From Desulfuromonadales bacterium (lineage in GTDB: Bacteria; Desulfobacterota; Desulfuromonadia; Desulfuromonadales; Geopsychrobacteraceae): a DNA stretch of 64,000 nt. The stretch spans positions 1 to 64,000 of the forward strand of contig JAHYIY010000003.1 in the NCBI GenBank assembly GCA_019429255.1, read 5' to 3'. The translations under genes and the position numbers were made by a program. Below the pieces are notes generated by a model. The model was not told where the DNA came from and searched no databases. It saw only the letters and a list, made by a program, of their open reading frames with translations. Shown here piece after piece: positions 1 to 9,407 of this stretch. Each line of letters begins with the position of its first letter. The stretch's first letter is position 1.

Positions 1-330
1 TATTGTTTTCTGATTCCCTCAGAGAACTACAGTGATGACGCTGCCAAGCGCCTTGAGGTAATGATCAAAACGGAGGACGGTTTTAAAATCGCCGAAGCTG
101 ACCTGCAGATTCGGGGACCTGGAGATTTCCTTGGAACCAGACAGGCCGGTTTGCCGGACTTTCGGGTCGCCAGTCTGACGCGAGACGTATCAATTCTTGA
201 GGCAGCAAGGCAGGCAGCATTTGATTATGTCGAGCAGACCGACCGCTTGACCACACCAGAAGCCCGACCGGTAAGAGAAGAACTGATCAAGCGCTGGGGG
301 AGTCGTCTTGAGCTTGCCAGTGTCGGCTAA
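1..330 (+). CDS. recG: ATP-dependent DNA helicase RecG, C-terminal end (partial)
   Basis: The frame is open from the first base and stops at 330, giving the last 109 residues of a protein that begins outside the window. The residues around 25-52 (DGFKIAEADLQIRGPGDFLGTRQAGLPDF, here split as DGFKIAEADL then RGPGDFLGTRQAGLPDF) match the conserved end of the RecG helicase core, where the TRG motif couples ATP hydrolysis to translocation. RecG remodels stalled replication forks and Holliday junctions in the cytoplasm. No neighbour on the same strand follows; the next gene is a tRNA on the opposite strand. Confidence 0.93.
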   Translation, partial: YCFLIPSENYSDDAAKRLEVMIKTEDGFKIAEADLQIRGPGDFLGTRQAGLPDFRVASLTRDVSILEAARQAAFDYVEQTDRLTTPEARPVREELIKRWGSRLELASVG

Positions 331-454
331 AATGACCCATTCACCAAACCGGCACATTAGTTTACATAATATATATTATGCGACACACTAACTATAATTG
401 TATATAAAAGTTCAACTCCCTACAGGTACGCCCTTTTTGGGGGTAAAATGATTC

Positions 455-492
455 ATAAAAAAAAGGACCACCTCTTTTGTGAAGTGATCCTT
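455..492 (-). terminator. Rho-independent terminator of tRNA-Pro
   Basis: Read on the minus strand, GGATCACTTC and GAGGTGGTCC pair over ten positions (two G-U pairs) around a short loop and are followed by eight T residues (complement of 457-464). It sits just past the encoded CCA of tRNA-Pro. The plus-strand fold has two mismatches, so the minus orientation is preferred, although it could also stop recG transcripts. Confidence 0.8.
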
Positions 493-499
493 TTTTTAT

Positions 500-576
500 T
501 GGTCGGGATGACTGGATTTGAACCAGCGGCCCCTTGACCCCCAGTCAAGTGCGCTACCAGACTGCGCCACATCCCG
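500..576 (-). tRNA. tRNA-Pro (anticodon GGG)
   Basis: The minus strand folds as a 77-nt tRNA with a CGGGATG/CATCCCG acceptor stem, a T arm with GGTTCAAATCC, an anticodon arm CTTGA-CTGGGGG-TCAAG whose loop gives anticodon GGG, discriminator A and an encoded CCA (complement of 500-502). It reads proline CCC/CCU codons. It has its own promoter and terminator, so it is a single-gene unit. Confidence 0.96.
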
Positions 577-594
577 TTATTGACAGCGAGGCGC

Positions 595-623
595 ATTATC
601 AGTGATTGACCTGCGCATGTCAA
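595..623 (-). promoter_or_regulatory. sigma70-type promoter of tRNA-Pro
   Basis: On the minus strand, TTGACA (complement of 618-623) is separated by exactly 17 bases from GATAAT (complement of 595-600), a perfect -35 and a 5/6 -10. The predicted start lies about 12 bases before the tRNA 5' end at 576. Confidence 0.8.
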
Positions 624-648
624 GAAATTTGACGGCTAAAGTCACCGG

Positions 649-1962
649 CTATTGCTTGCGTTTATCGATAACGCGGCTGGCTTTGCCTTCATGACGAACA
701 ATGGATGAAGGTTCGACCAGTTTGACCTTGGCACTGACACCGAGAACCGTTGCCAGTCGTTTTTCCGCTTCGGTTACGAATTGGCGCTGACGCTTCATTT
801 CATCAAAGAAGATGTGCTCATTCACTTCGACCTGCACTTCCAATTGATCTGAATTATTAACACGATCAACAATCAGTTGGTAATGCGGCTGGCACCCTTC
901 AATCTGCAGCAACACTTCCTCAATCTGGGTTGGAAATACGTTGACCCCCTTGATAATCAGCATATCATCGGTACGGCCGCAGGTTTTTTCCATTCGCGCC
1001 AGGGTGCGTCCACAATCGCAGTGATCGTAATGAATTCGGGTAATATCACGGGTGCGATAACGGATCATGGGAAAGGCCTGTTTGGTCAGACTAGTAATAA
1101 CCAATTCCCCTTTAGAGCCTTTTGGCAGGACCTGGCCCGTGTCAGGGTCGATGATTTCAAAGATAAAGTGATCTTCTGCCAGGTGCATTCCGCGCTTTAA
1201 CCTGCAGTCGCCAGCAACACCAGGCCCCATGATTTCCGACAACCCATAATTGTCGGTTGCGATAATTCCCAGGCGAGTTTCCAGTTCACAACGCATCTGC
1301 TCGCTCCAGGGTTCGGCTCCGAACAGCCCGACACGCAACGCCAGACTCGCCGGATCGATCCCCTTTTTCTCCAGTCGATCAGCAATTGTCAGGCCATAAG
1401 ATGGCGTACAAACCAGTGCGGAAGAACGATAATCCTGCATGATCATAATCTGTTTATCGGTGTTGCCGCCGGAGATCGGTATCACTGAGGCACCAATCGC
1501 CTCTGAGCCGTAATGCAGACCAAAAGCGCCGGTAAACAAACCATAACCAAAGGCGATATGGACAATGTCTTCGCGGGTGACCCCGGCGGCGGTCATAAAG
1601 CGCGCTACCAGCTCTGTCCAGGTACTGATATCCCGTTTGGTGTAGCCCACGACGGTCGGCTTGCCGGTGGTCCCGGATGATGAGTGGATACGCACAACAT
1701 CACGCATAGGAACAGCAAACATGCCATAAGGATAGTTCAGACGCAGATCTTCCTTGCTGGTGAATGGCAGATGCTGGATGTCATCCAGCGTTTTAAGGTC
1801 ACCAGGCTTGAAACCACAACCCTTGAATTTATGTTGATAACAGGGAACATTGTTACTGACCAGCTGCAGGGTTTGCAGCAGGCGCTCCAGCTGTAAGCGC
1901 TCAATTTGCTCGCGCGGCAGGCACTCCGCTTCGGTGTTCCAGATTAAATGGTGATCAGGCAT
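649..1962 (-). CDS. paaK: phenylacetate-CoA ligase family protein (copy 1)
   Basis: A 437-residue member of the AMP-forming acyl-CoA synthetase superfamily, of normal PaaK length. The P-loop-like signature [10 protein letters not shown] is at residues 94-103, YRTRDI lies near residue 305, and the C-terminal AMP-binding domain with [16 protein letters not shown] follows. Such enzymes activate phenylacetate or related aryl acids with ATP and CoA. It is the last gene of the iorA-iorB-paaK-ACT-paaK run (40-base gap to the ACT gene), so its likely job is interconversion of aryl-acetates and their CoA esters produced from aromatic amino acids. It is clearly paralogous to the copy at 2449-3759 but diverged by many substitutions, so a distinct substrate range is plausible. 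The exact substrate cannot be read from the sequence. Confidence 0.93.
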   Translation of the reverse strand: MPDHHLIWNTEAECLPREQIERLQLERLLQTLQLVSNNVPCYQHKFKGCGFKPGDLKTLDDIQHLPFTSKEDLRLNYPYGMFAVPMRDVVRIHSSSGTTGKPTVVGYTKRDISTWTELVARFMTAAGVTREDIVHIAFGYGLFTGAFGLHYGSEAIGASVIPISGGNTDKQIMIMQDYRSSALVCTPSYGLTIADRLEKKGIDPASLALRVGLFGAEPWSEQMRCELETRLGIIATDNYGLSEIMGPGVAGDCRLKRGMHLAEDHFIFEIIDPDTGQVLPKGSKGELVITSLTKQAFPMIRYRTRDITRIHYDHCDCGRTLARMEKTCGRTDDMLIIKGVNVFPTQIEEVLLQIEGCQPHYQLIVDRVNNSDQLEVQVEVNEHIFFDEMKRQRQFVTEAEKRLATVLGVSAKVKLVEPSSIVRHEGKASRVIDKRKQ

Positions 1963-2002
1963 TGATGATAATTCACTTTCACTATACTTGCTTAACTAAA
2001 AG

Positions 2003-2434
2003 CTATATCGATATTATTTTTTTACCATCAAGGATATTGACACCGTTTTTAAGCAATACCGCAATGGCCTGGTCAACATTATCAAAGCGAAAGATAATCA
2101 CGGCATTGCTGCCCGAGCGCTCAACAAAGGCGTACATGTATTCGACGTTAATCTGGTTATTGTCGAGAATTTTTAAAATCGATGACAATCCCCCGGGCCT
2201 GTCGGGAACTTCCACCCCGATAACTTCGGTTTTATTAACGGTAAAATGCTTGTCACGCAGGACACTGAGGGCTTTTTCACTGTCATCGACAATCAGCCGC
2301 AGGATGCCGAAATCAGAGGTGTCTGCCAACGACAGTGCACGAATATTGACATTGGCATCACCCAGCACACCGGAAACTTCTGCCAGGCGACCCGATTTGT
2401 TCTCTATAAAAACCGAAATCTGCTCGACTTTCAT
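2003..2434 (-). CDS. tandem ACT-domain protein
   Basis: A 143-residue protein made of two ACT domains: the first starts at [20 protein letters not shown], the second at [20 protein letters not shown] near residue 72. ACT domains bind amino acids and act as allosteric sensors. The start was set at the inner ATG (complement of 2432-2434) because AAGGAG lies 6 bases before it; the longer frame starting at 2452 would put the ribosome-binding site inside the coding region. There is no catalytic domain. Position between two phenylacetate-CoA ligase genes and downstream of iorAB suggests it senses an aromatic amino acid or its breakdown product; that is inference. Similar ACT proteins commonly accompany paaK-iorAB in anaerobes. 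Confidence 0.88.
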   Translation of the reverse strand: MKVEQISVFIENKSGRLAEVSGVLGDANVNIRALSLADTSDFGILRLIVDDSEKALSVLRDKHFTVNKTEVIGVEVPDRPGGLSSILKILDNNQINVEYMYAFVERSGSNAVIIFRFDNVDQAIAVLLKNGVNILDGKKIISI

Positions 2435-2448
2435 GGCTTGCTCCTTGG

Positions 2449-3759
2449 TCATGATGTAATTTTAGTGCGGTTGTCGATAACACGCTGCGCCTTGCCTTCA
2501 CTGCGTGCCAGGGTTTTGGGTTCAACCAGCCGTACCTTGCAGGTAACACCGAGCAGATCCTTGATCTGTTTTTGAATCAGTCCTGATAGTTGCTGCAGCT
2601 TACGTACCTCATCGGAAAATGTCTGCTCGTCAACCTCAACCAATACTTCAAGGGTATCCAGGGTCCCTTCACGATCAACCAGCAACTGATAATGGGGTTC
2701 AATCCCCTTGATGGTGAACAGTACGGACTCGATCTGACTGGGGAAGACATTGACCCCACGAATAATCAGCATGTCATCACTGCGCCCGCTAAGTCGCTCG
2801 ATACGCGCATGGGTTCTGCCGCAGATACAGGGTTCACGGGTCAGACAGGTAATATCGCGGGTTCGGTAACGGATCAGAGGTATCCCCTCTTTGGTGATGG
2901 TGGTGATGACCAGTTCACCTTTTTCACCGTCCGGCAATACCTCCTGGGTTTCGGGATTAATAATTTCCAGTAGAAAGTGATCTTCCCAGACATGCAAACC
3001 ATTCTGAGCTTCGATGCACTCAATACCGACGCCAGGCCCAAGAATTTCAGATAATCCATAAATATCAATCGCTTTGATGTTGAGCTTACTCTCGATTTCC
3101 TGGCGCATCTTTTCACTCCAGGGTTCAGCACCGAGGATACCGACTTTTAGCTTGAGCTTGCGGATATCGATCCCCTCTTCTGCTGCGACTTCAGCAAGAA
3201 ACAGGCTATAAGACGGCGTGCAGGTCAGCACTGTGGAACCAAAATCCTGCATGATCATCAACTGCTTTTTGGTGTTGCCGCCCGACATGGGAATGACCGA
3301 GGCCCCGATGCGCTCAGCACCATAGTGGGCCCCCAGGCCTCCGGTGAACAAACCATAACCGTAGGCGTTATGAATGACATCACCTTTGTGAGCACCGGCA
3401 GCGTAAAATGAGCGCGCCATCAGTTCGGTCCAGGTTTCGATGTCGCGCTTGGTGTAGCCGACAACCGTGGGCTTGCCGGTCGTCCCCGAAGAGGCATGAA
3501 TACGGACGATCTGTTCCAATGGTACAGCAAAAAGCCCGTAAGGGTAGTTGTCACGCATATCCTTTTTTAAGGTAAAAGGCAGGCGCTGCAAATCTTCGAG
3601 CTTTTTGATATCTTTTGGTTTGACCCCGAGCTGATCAAATGCCTTACGATAAAAAGGGACGGTAGCGTAAACCCGTTCCAGCGTTTGTTGCAGGCGGCGC
3701 AACTGTAGCGATTCAATTGCTTCTCTGGGCAATGTTTCAAAATCATCGTTCCAAATCAT
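2449..3759 (-). CDS. paaK: phenylacetate-CoA ligase family protein (copy 2)
   Basis: A 436-residue AMP-forming aryl-CoA ligase, the second copy in this operon. The nucleotide-binding signature SSGTTGKPT lies at residues 90-98, the core motif GAEPWSEKM is present in the middle, and the C-terminal domain includes [18 protein letters not shown]. The stop codon is 14 bases before the ACT gene start and the start is 23 bases after iorB, consistent with one transcript. Together with indolepyruvate:ferredoxin oxidoreductase it would handle aryl-acetates and their CoA thioesters. Which of the two ligases prefers phenylacetate and which prefers indoleacetate or hydroxyphenylacetate is unknown. Confidence 0.93.
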   Translation of the reverse strand: MIWNDDFETLPREAIESLQLRRLQQTLERVYATVPFYRKAFDQLGVKPKDIKKLEDLQRLPFTLKKDMRDNYPYGLFAVPLEQIVRIHASSGTTGKPTVVGYTKRDIETWTELMARSFYAAGAHKGDVIHNAYGYGLFTGGLGAHYGAERIGASVIPMSGGNTKKQLMIMQDFGSTVLTCTPSYSLFLAEVAAEEGIDIRKLKLKVGILGAEPWSEKMRQEIESKLNIKAIDIYGLSEILGPGVGIECIEAQNGLHVWEDHFLLEIINPETQEVLPDGEKGELVITTITKEGIPLIRYRTRDITCLTREPCICGRTHARIERLSGRSDDMLIIRGVNVFPSQIESVLFTIKGIEPHYQLLVDREGTLDTLEVLVEVDEQTFSDEVRKLQQLSGLIQKQIKDLLGVTCKVRLVEPKTLARSEGKAQRVIDNRTKITS

Positions 3760-3782
3760 CCGGATTCTCCCTGTCCACTTTT

Positions 3783-4361
3783 CTAGCTGTTGGTTCCGCG
3801 TCCTGCCGCAAACGCTTGAAGATTGATATCAACCAGTTTTTCCGGAACCATTTTTTTCAGAGCAATCAACCACATCTCATGGTCAAAATCGAGAATATTG
3901 GACAGCGCGCCCAGCAGTACTGTGTTGACGGTTTTAGCGTTGCCGGTTTCCAGCGCCAGGGTCAGGCCGTCAACCACGGTTGTTAAGGGAAATTGCTGCT
4001 CAATTGTAGCAATTAGATTCTCCGGATAAGATTGCTTACCCAGAGCAACAGAAGGTGGAGCGATCTTCCAGTCGTTTACCACAACGCGACCGTTCTTGCG
4101 CAGCAAAGGCAGATAGCGACAGGTCTCCATTAATTCAAAGCTGAAAATAATGTCAACCTCTCCTTCCGGGATAATCGACGAGTAAACTTTTTCGCCATAG
4201 CGCACATGGGAAACGACACTGCCACCACGCTGGGACATGCCGTGGATCTCATTTTTCTTAACGTCAAGTCCCGCCATCAGACAGACTTCAGACAGCACCT
4301 CGCTGGCAAGCAGGATGCCCTGACCACCCACCCCGGCAATAAGAATATTAGTTGTCTTCAT
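3783..4361 (-). CDS. iorB: indolepyruvate:ferredoxin oxidoreductase, beta subunit
   Basis: A 192-residue gamma-domain-type subunit of the 2-oxoacid:ferredoxin oxidoreductase family. [16 protein letters not shown] near the N-terminus and [16 protein letters not shown] around residue 40-55 are the family hallmarks. With IorA it oxidatively decarboxylates aryl pyruvates (from Trp, Phe, Tyr transamination) to aryl-acetyl-CoA and reduces ferredoxin. The start lies 4 bases after the iorA stop, with GAGG about nine bases upstream, which indicates translational coupling. Cytoplasmic. Confidence 0.95.
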   Translation of the reverse strand: MKTTNILIAGVGGQGILLASEVLSEVCLMAGLDVKKNEIHGMSQRGGSVVSHVRYGEKVYSSIIPEGEVDIIFSFELMETCRYLPLLRKNGRVVVNDWKIAPPSVALGKQSYPENLIATIEQQFPLTTVVDGLTLALETGNAKTVNTVLLGALSNILDFDHEMWLIALKKMVPEKLVDINLQAFAAGRGTNS

Positions 4362-4365
4362 CTTA

Positions 4366-6117
4366 TCAGGCCTCTATTTCCTTGAAAGCGTTAAAGCCGC
4401 AGGTCTGCTGGCAGACCTTGCAACCAACGCAGATGATCCTGTCGATATTAGATTTTTTACTGGTTTCGTCCCAGGCGATAGCAGGACATCCCAGGCGCAG
4501 GCAGGCTTTGCAGCCGGTACAGACGTCATGGTCGACATAGAGTGACGGACGCCGCTCAAGATTGTCTCTGGGCACCAAAACGCACGGTCTGGTGGTGATG
4601 ATGACGGAAACTTCCGGCCGGGCCATCTCCTCACGCAGGGTTCTGCGCGTCAGGGCAATGTTATAGGGATCGACAATCCGCACATGCTCCACGCCAACAG
4701 CGCGACAGAGTTGTTCCAAATCGACACGAAAAGCCGGATTGTTGTCGAGGGTGTAACCGGAAGCCGGATTTTCCTGGCGACCGGTCATGGCAGTGATGCG
4801 ATTGTCGAGAATAATCACAGTGGCCGTGGAATTATTGTAAACCATGTCCATCAAACCATTGATACCGGTATGCAGGAAGGTCGAATCGCCAATAACGGCA
4901 ACGACCTTGCGTTGTTCCTCTTCACTTAATACCTTGCTGATACCTGTGGCGTTACCGATACTTGCACCCATACAGACACAAGTATCCATGGCCGACAGGG
5001 GCGGCATAAAGCCCAGGGTATAACAGCCGATATCACCGGTAACATAAGCTTTGGCGCGATTCAACTCCATAAAAACCCCGCGATGCGGGCAACCCGGACA
5101 CATGTTAGGTGGCCGCGGGGGCAGATGTTGGGTTGAACTTTCATCCGGCAATGCGGTACCGAAAAGCCCTTTGGCCAGACGACCGGGGGTCAATTCACCA
5201 CAGATGGGAATTTTCGCTTTGCCGATAACAGGAATACCCATGGCCTGAACCTGTTCTTCAATGAAGGGGTCCAGTTCTTCAACCACATAGAGAGTTGTGT
5301 ACTTGGCAGCAAAGTCACGGATCAGTTGTTTGGGCAGAGGATAAACCATGCCAAGCTTGAGAACATCAGCATCGGGCAGCACCTCTTTGACGTACTGATA
5401 AGAAACTCCGGAGGTGATAACACCAACCTCCCCTTTGCCCTTTTCAACCCGGTTGAATGACTGACTGCAACCCCACTCTTCCAATTTAAGGATACGTTCC
5501 TCGACATCGTAGTGACGCTTACGGGCATTGCCGGGGAGCATTACCAGTTTGGCAGGATTGCGCTCAAGGCTTGGGGTCGGAATGTTTTGCGGGCGCTCAC
5601 CCAAAATAACGACCGACTTGGAGTGAGAAATCCGCGTCGTACTGCGTAAAAAAGCCGGTGTATCGAACTGTTCACTCACCTCAAAGGCCAGCTTGGTGAA
5701 ATCAAGGGCTTCCTGACTGTCAGCCGGTTCGAACATCGGCATCTTGGCAAATTTGGCAAAGTTACGGTTATCCTGTTCGTTCTGCGATGAATGCAGCTCC
5801 GGATCGTCAGCAGTAACCAGCACCAGACCGCCGCGCACACCGGTATAGGTGAGGGTAAACAGAGGGTCGGCAGCCACATTAACCCCAACGTGTTTCATCG
5901 ACACCAGGGCTCTGGCACCACCAAAACAGGCACCAATACCAACTTCGAGGGCAACCTTTTCGTTCGGTGCCCAGGATGATTTGACTTCCTTATAGCGCGT
6001 CATGTTTTCGAGGATTTCGGTACTGGGGGTACCGGGATAGGCACAAGCGACCAATGCGCCTGCCTCATACGTTCCCCGGGCAATCGCTTCGTTTCCAGAG
6101 AGCAGAACTTTATTCAT
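4366..6117 (-). CDS. iorA: indolepyruvate:ferredoxin oxidoreductase, alpha subunit
   Basis: A 583-residue fused pyruvate-oxidoreductase subunit. The N-terminal pyrimidine-binding domain (GNEAIARGTYEAG, AYPGTPSTEI) is followed by the thiamine-diphosphate domain (GDIGCYTLG, GDSTFLHTGINGL) and ends with two ferredoxin-type [4Fe-4S] motifs, CTGCKACLRLGCP and CVGCKVCQQTCG, in the last 57 residues. The start is placed at the ATG at 6117, 8 bases after AAGG, because the family begins with this MNKVLLSGNEA sequence; the frame is open further upstream to 6195 but those 26 residues do not look like the family. First gene of the aryl-acid operon. It supplies reduced ferredoxin as well as aryl-acetyl-CoA, which fits anaerobic amino-acid fermentation or oxidation. 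Confidence 0.95.
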   Translation of the reverse strand: MNKVLLSGNEAIARGTYEAGALVACAYPGTPSTEILENMTRYKEVKSSWAPNEKVALEVGIGACFGGARALVSMKHVGVNVAADPLFTLTYTGVRGGLVLVTADDPELHSSQNEQDNRNFAKFAKMPMFEPADSQEALDFTKLAFEVSEQFDTPAFLRSTTRISHSKSVVILGERPQNIPTPSLERNPAKLVMLPGNARKRHYDVEERILKLEEWGCSQSFNRVEKGKGEVGVITSGVSYQYVKEVLPDADVLKLGMVYPLPKQLIRDFAAKYTTLYVVEELDPFIEEQVQAMGIPVIGKAKIPICGELTPGRLAKGLFGTALPDESSTQHLPPRPPNMCPGCPHRGVFMELNRAKAYVTGDIGCYTLGFMPPLSAMDTCVCMGASIGNATGISKVLSEEEQRKVVAVIGDSTFLHTGINGLMDMVYNNSTATVIILDNRITAMTGRQENPASGYTLDNNPAFRVDLEQLCRAVGVEHVRIVDPYNIALTRRTLREEMARPEVSVIITTRPCVLVPRDNLERRPSLYVDHDVCTGCKACLRLGCPAIAWDETSKKSNIDRIICVGCKVCQQTCGFNAFKEIEA

Positions 6118-6198
6118 GATCAGCCTTGGTAATTTGAGTAATTGAGAGGTTGATGGAGAAAAATGGAATGGCGATAATAGGCAATGCTCGAACATCTG

Positions 6199-7098
6199 TC
6201 AATCACGACATGCAGCCAAAAAGACTCCTTCGAGCAGGCCGGCATCAGCAACTTTAAGGTGAGTGACACCAAGGGCTTCGGCAATCACTGTGGCTGTCCG
6301 CAAACCGGGAAGAATCAGATCCCCCCTGCCCTGCTCCATTCCCGCTAACTGCTCACGATCAATAGCCGACAAGGTTACAAGCTGATCATAGAGGGTGTGC
6401 ATCCAGGCCAGGGATAGTCGGTGGTTATTGATCGCGGTCGGGTCATAGTGGATCATACCAAGATCAATAGCCGCCAGGGTGGTCATTGTACCTGCTGTGC
6501 CGATCAATTCTATGGGCTGAGAAGATGAAAGTTGGTGTTGGAATAGGCTGCGAAAATCAGTCAGCATAGCAGCAATTGTCTGTTCTTGCTGGTGTGGGTC
6601 GTATTCTTCGGCAAGGCGTACCACTCCAAACGGATAGCTCTGCTGAACGCAGACACGTCCGTCAATGACAATAATAAGCTCGGTACTGCCACCGCCGATA
6701 TCAAAGATAACCGCATTCCCAGGGTGTGGGCTGATGGCTGACAGTACGCCGATGGCAGCTAGTTGCGCCTCTTCGACACCATCAATCACGTCGATGCTGA
6801 GCCCTGTATGCTGAAAAACCTGTTCGATGAACTGTTGGCGGTTTACAGCCCGACGCAGTGCGGCCGTGCCGACTGCTCGCAGGCACTGTGCCTGATGTTG
6901 TTCAAGAATAGTCGAAAATTCTTTCAGAGCGGCAAGGGTTCTCGCCATGGCGGTGGCAGACAGTCCCATTTCCACAGAAAAACCACCACCCAGTCGGGTG
7001 ATGCGGCGTTCATAAAGGCGTGGCTGCAAACGACCGGCGTCACAGCTACCAACAAGCATTCTGACGGTATTGCTGCCAATATCAACGGTAGCTTGCAT
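6199..7098 (-). CDS. Ppx/GppA-family phosphatase
   Basis: A 299-residue member of the exopolyphosphatase / pppGpp phosphohydrolase family, with the ASKHA nucleotide-binding motifs DIGSNTVRMLVG at the N-terminus and FDIGGGSTELI near residue 138, plus GTAGTMTTLAA. It is the short form, without the C-terminal HD domain found in the ~500-residue enterobacterial enzymes. It likely releases phosphate from polyphosphate or from pppGpp; the sequence does not separate these. Its start lies 2 bases after the Na/Pi cotransporter stop, so the two are one unit linked by phosphate metabolism. Confidence 0.9.
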   Translation of the reverse strand: MQATVDIGSNTVRMLVGSCDAGRLQPRLYERRITRLGGGFSVEMGLSATAMARTLAALKEFSTILEQHQAQCLRAVGTAALRRAVNRQQFIEQVFQHTGLSIDVIDGVEEAQLAAIGVLSAISPHPGNAVIFDIGGGSTELIIVIDGRVCVQQSYPFGVVRLAEEYDPHQQEQTIAAMLTDFRSLFQHQLSSSQPIELIGTAGTMTTLAAIDLGMIHYDPTAINNHRLSLAWMHTLYDQLVTLSAIDREQLAGMEQGRGDLILPGLRTATVIAEALGVTHLKVADAGLLEGVFLAACRD

Positions 7099-7100
7099 CG

Positions 7101-8786
7101 TTAGTCGCTTGTCAGGGTGTCAGAAATTTTGAAGGTATGATCGCCGATCTTTTCGTAACACTGAAGCATATCGATAAAGATCAGCCCCGGCTGAACGGCA
7201 CACTCACCAGTATTTAGGCGAGTAATATGGTTCATGCGCAAAGATTCTTCCAGGGCATCAATGCTATCTTCATAGTCAATAGACTGCTGAACGATTTCCC
7301 TTTTATCATGTTCCATCGCATCAATAATAAAACGTAAAAATTCGTAGGCGCGGTCAGCAATAGCAGCAACCTCATTGACACCAGTATGAGAAAACTTGAT
7401 TCTGTCGTTAATTTTACGAGTGTTCAATTCCCACAGAGTCTGACAGTGATCACCAATACGTTCTAAATGATCAACGATATTCATCAGCTTTTTGATCTGT
7501 ACAGAGGTGTCAGCAGAGATGGAGCGATGTGAGAGTTTGGCAAGAAAGTTCATTATCTCCTGTTGAAGGAGATCAAGGGTTGCCTCATTTTTCTCCAGTT
7601 CCGGAATACGTCGTACATCATTATCATCAAGAAAGTGATTAGTTTCCTCAAGCATGGTAAAAGCAAGTTGAGCCATGCGCCGGGTTTCGCGGCGTGCCTG
7701 ACCAATCGCAATGGGAGGAGTATTAAGAACCCGGTCATCAATAAACCTTACCTGAATAACCTCTTGCCGCCCTTCGCCACGGATAAAATAGGTCGAAATT
7801 TTAGCCAGCACCCCAATAAAGGGCAGAAAAATGAGGGTGTTGATCACATTGAACAAGGTATGAGCATTGGCGATGTAGCGCGCGATGTGGGGTTTGTCAC
7901 CCACAGGAGTAGCGTACAGCTCTGCCTGTGCCTGGGTCTGGACAACAAAGTCGGCTTCTCCCGGGGTTATCGCTGTGATCAACTTCAGATAAAGCTGGAA
8001 AAAAATCAGCATCAGAATCACGCCGATAACATTGAATAAAAAGTGAGCAAAAGCCGCCCGGCGCGCAGCAATATTGGTGCCGATAGCGGAGATATTGGCG
8101 GTGATGGTGGTGCCGATGTTTTCGCCCAGAATCAAGGCAACACTGGCGTCAAAGGTAATGAGACCCGATGTGGCCAGGGCCAGAGTAAGAGCAAGGGTGG
8201 CGGTACTACTCTGAACAATGATAGTCACGATAGCACCAATCAGTATGCCCAGAGATTTGTAGTCACCAATCAGCATAAAAATCTGCTGAAATCCTTCACT
8301 GGAACGTAACGGATCAAACCCCTGACGCATGATGGCCAGGCCGAAAAAAACCAGGCCGAAACCGAGCACCACCTCACCAAAATAACTGACCCGTCTTTTT
8401 TTGCTGAAGAGTCTTAACGCTGCGCCAAAACCAATAGCCGGCAAAGCATATTGAGTGACATTAAAGGCGATGATCTGGGCGGTGATGGTAGATCCAATAT
8501 TGACCCCCAGGATCACTCCGATGGCCTGCATCAGGGTGAGCAGACCGGCATTGACAAAGCCGACCACCATGACTGTGGTTGCGCTGGAAGATTGAATAAG
8601 AGCCGTAACCCCGACCCCAACCAGGGCCGCAACCAGCCGATGATTGGTCAAGACCGCTAAAATCTGCCGCATTTTTTCGCCGGCAATTTTTTGTAACCCT
8701 TCCGACATGATTTTCATGCCGAAAAGAAACAACCCAAGGCCGCCAATTAAACCGAACATCAACTGCTGGTTAAGCAAGACAGACAT
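7101..8786 (-). CDS. Na/Pi cotransporter family protein with PhoU-like C-terminus
   Basis: A 561-residue membrane protein of the NptA/YjbB type. Two inverted membrane repeats carry the diagnostic QSSSATTVMVVGF and QSSTATLALTLALA motifs; about eight hydrophobic segments occupy the first ~350 residues and a soluble helical PhoU-like domain fills the rest. It is expected to move phosphate with sodium across the inner membrane. The start is taken at the ATG at 8786, preceded 6 bases earlier by GGAG; the frame could extend to 8840, but those residues would overlap the terminator at 8844-8873 region and add no family sequence. Followed immediately by the Ppx/GppA gene. Confidence 0.92.
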   Translation of the reverse strand: MSVLLNQQLMFGLIGGLGLFLFGMKIMSEGLQKIAGEKMRQILAVLTNHRLVAALVGVGVTALIQSSSATTVMVVGFVNAGLLTLMQAIGVILGVNIGSTITAQIIAFNVTQYALPAIGFGAALRLFSKKRRVSYFGEVVLGFGLVFFGLAIMRQGFDPLRSSEGFQQIFMLIGDYKSLGILIGAIVTIIVQSSTATLALTLALATSGLITFDASVALILGENIGTTITANISAIGTNIAARRAAFAHFLFNVIGVILMLIFFQLYLKLITAITPGEADFVVQTQAQAELYATPVGDKPHIARYIANAHTLFNVINTLIFLPFIGVLAKISTYFIRGEGRQEVIQVRFIDDRVLNTPPIAIGQARRETRRMAQLAFTMLEETNHFLDDNDVRRIPELEKNEATLDLLQQEIMNFLAKLSHRSISADTSVQIKKLMNIVDHLERIGDHCQTLWELNTRKINDRIKFSHTGVNEVAAIADRAYEFLRFIIDAMEHDKREIVQQSIDYEDSIDALEESLRMNHITRLNTGECAVQPGLIFIDMLQCYEKIGDHTFKISDTLTSD

Positions 8787-8843
8787 TGTGTCTCCGTGGT
8801 TAAGCATCTGTGCGAAAAGGTTGAAAAAAGCCAGGGCCAAATC

Positions 8844-8873
8844 AAAAAAAAGGGAGCCACTAAAGGCGCCCTT
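8844..8873 (-). terminator. Rho-independent terminator after the cNMP-binding protein gene
   Basis: On the minus strand AAGGGCGCC and GGCTCCCTT pair with one mismatch around a six-base loop, followed by eight T residues. It separates the cyclic-nucleotide-binding gene from the Na/Pi cotransporter gene. Confidence 0.8.
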
Positions 8874-8899
8874 CCAGGTTTATCCTGCAGAACGGAAGA

Positions 8900-9379
8900 T
8901 CACTGTTTTTTTCTGTTGATGCTGGCAATCAACATATTACGATAATCCTGTTTAGAGCGCCGCAGGCGTTCACTGAAGGAGCGGAAGAGGTTCAACGTCA
9001 ACTGCATGCCCAGACGCGGATTGTTATTGCAGAGCTGATAATAGTCTTTGCGCAGCAGTGCAAAAAGACTGACATCTTCGACAACACGCGCCGTCGCTGC
9101 GCGCGGTCCACCATCAATAACCGCCAGTTCGCCAAAGGTGTCACCAGGGCCAAGGATTACCAGGGTCTGTTCATCACCTTCCGCCAGCATCTGTGAAATA
9201 CGAACCGCCCCCTTGCTGAGCAGATATAAAGACTCACCCGTCATGTTTTCGATATAGATGGTTTTGCCGGCGGAAATCTGCTGGGGCGTAAGAAATGTAC
9301 CAAATAATTCCATTTCTTTCGCAGCCAGGCCCTTAAAAAGGGGACTATCTTTAAGTCCGTCCAGATTCACATTATTCAC
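8900..9379 (-). CDS. cyclic nucleotide-binding domain protein without HTH
   Basis: A 159-residue stand-alone Crp-type sensor domain. The phosphate-binding cassette region GDTFGELAVIDGGPRAATARV (split GDTFGELAVIDGG / PRAATARV) near residues 80-100 matches the cNMP fold, and a helical C-terminus follows. No helix-turn-helix follows, so it is not a Crp-like DNA-binding regulator; it may act through protein contacts. Its start lies 28 bases after the gamma-carbonic anhydrase stop, so both are probably cotranscribed, ending at the hairpin at 8844-8873. Ligand unknown. Confidence 0.88.
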   Translation of the reverse strand: MNNVNLDGLKDSPLFKGLAAKEMELFGTFLTPQQISAGKTIYIENMTGESLYLLSKGAVRISQMLAEGDEQTLVILGPGDTFGELAVIDGGPRAATARVVEDVSLFALLRKDYYQLCNNNPRLGMQLTLNLFRSFSERLRRSKQDYRNMLIASINRKKQ

Positions 9380-9407
9380 AGGGCACCCGCCACGACAGAT
9401 AAGGGGT

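Noticed and set aside
6118-6195. Longer start for iorA
   Set aside because: The extra 26 residues are not family-like and the ATG at 6117 has a ribosome-binding site.
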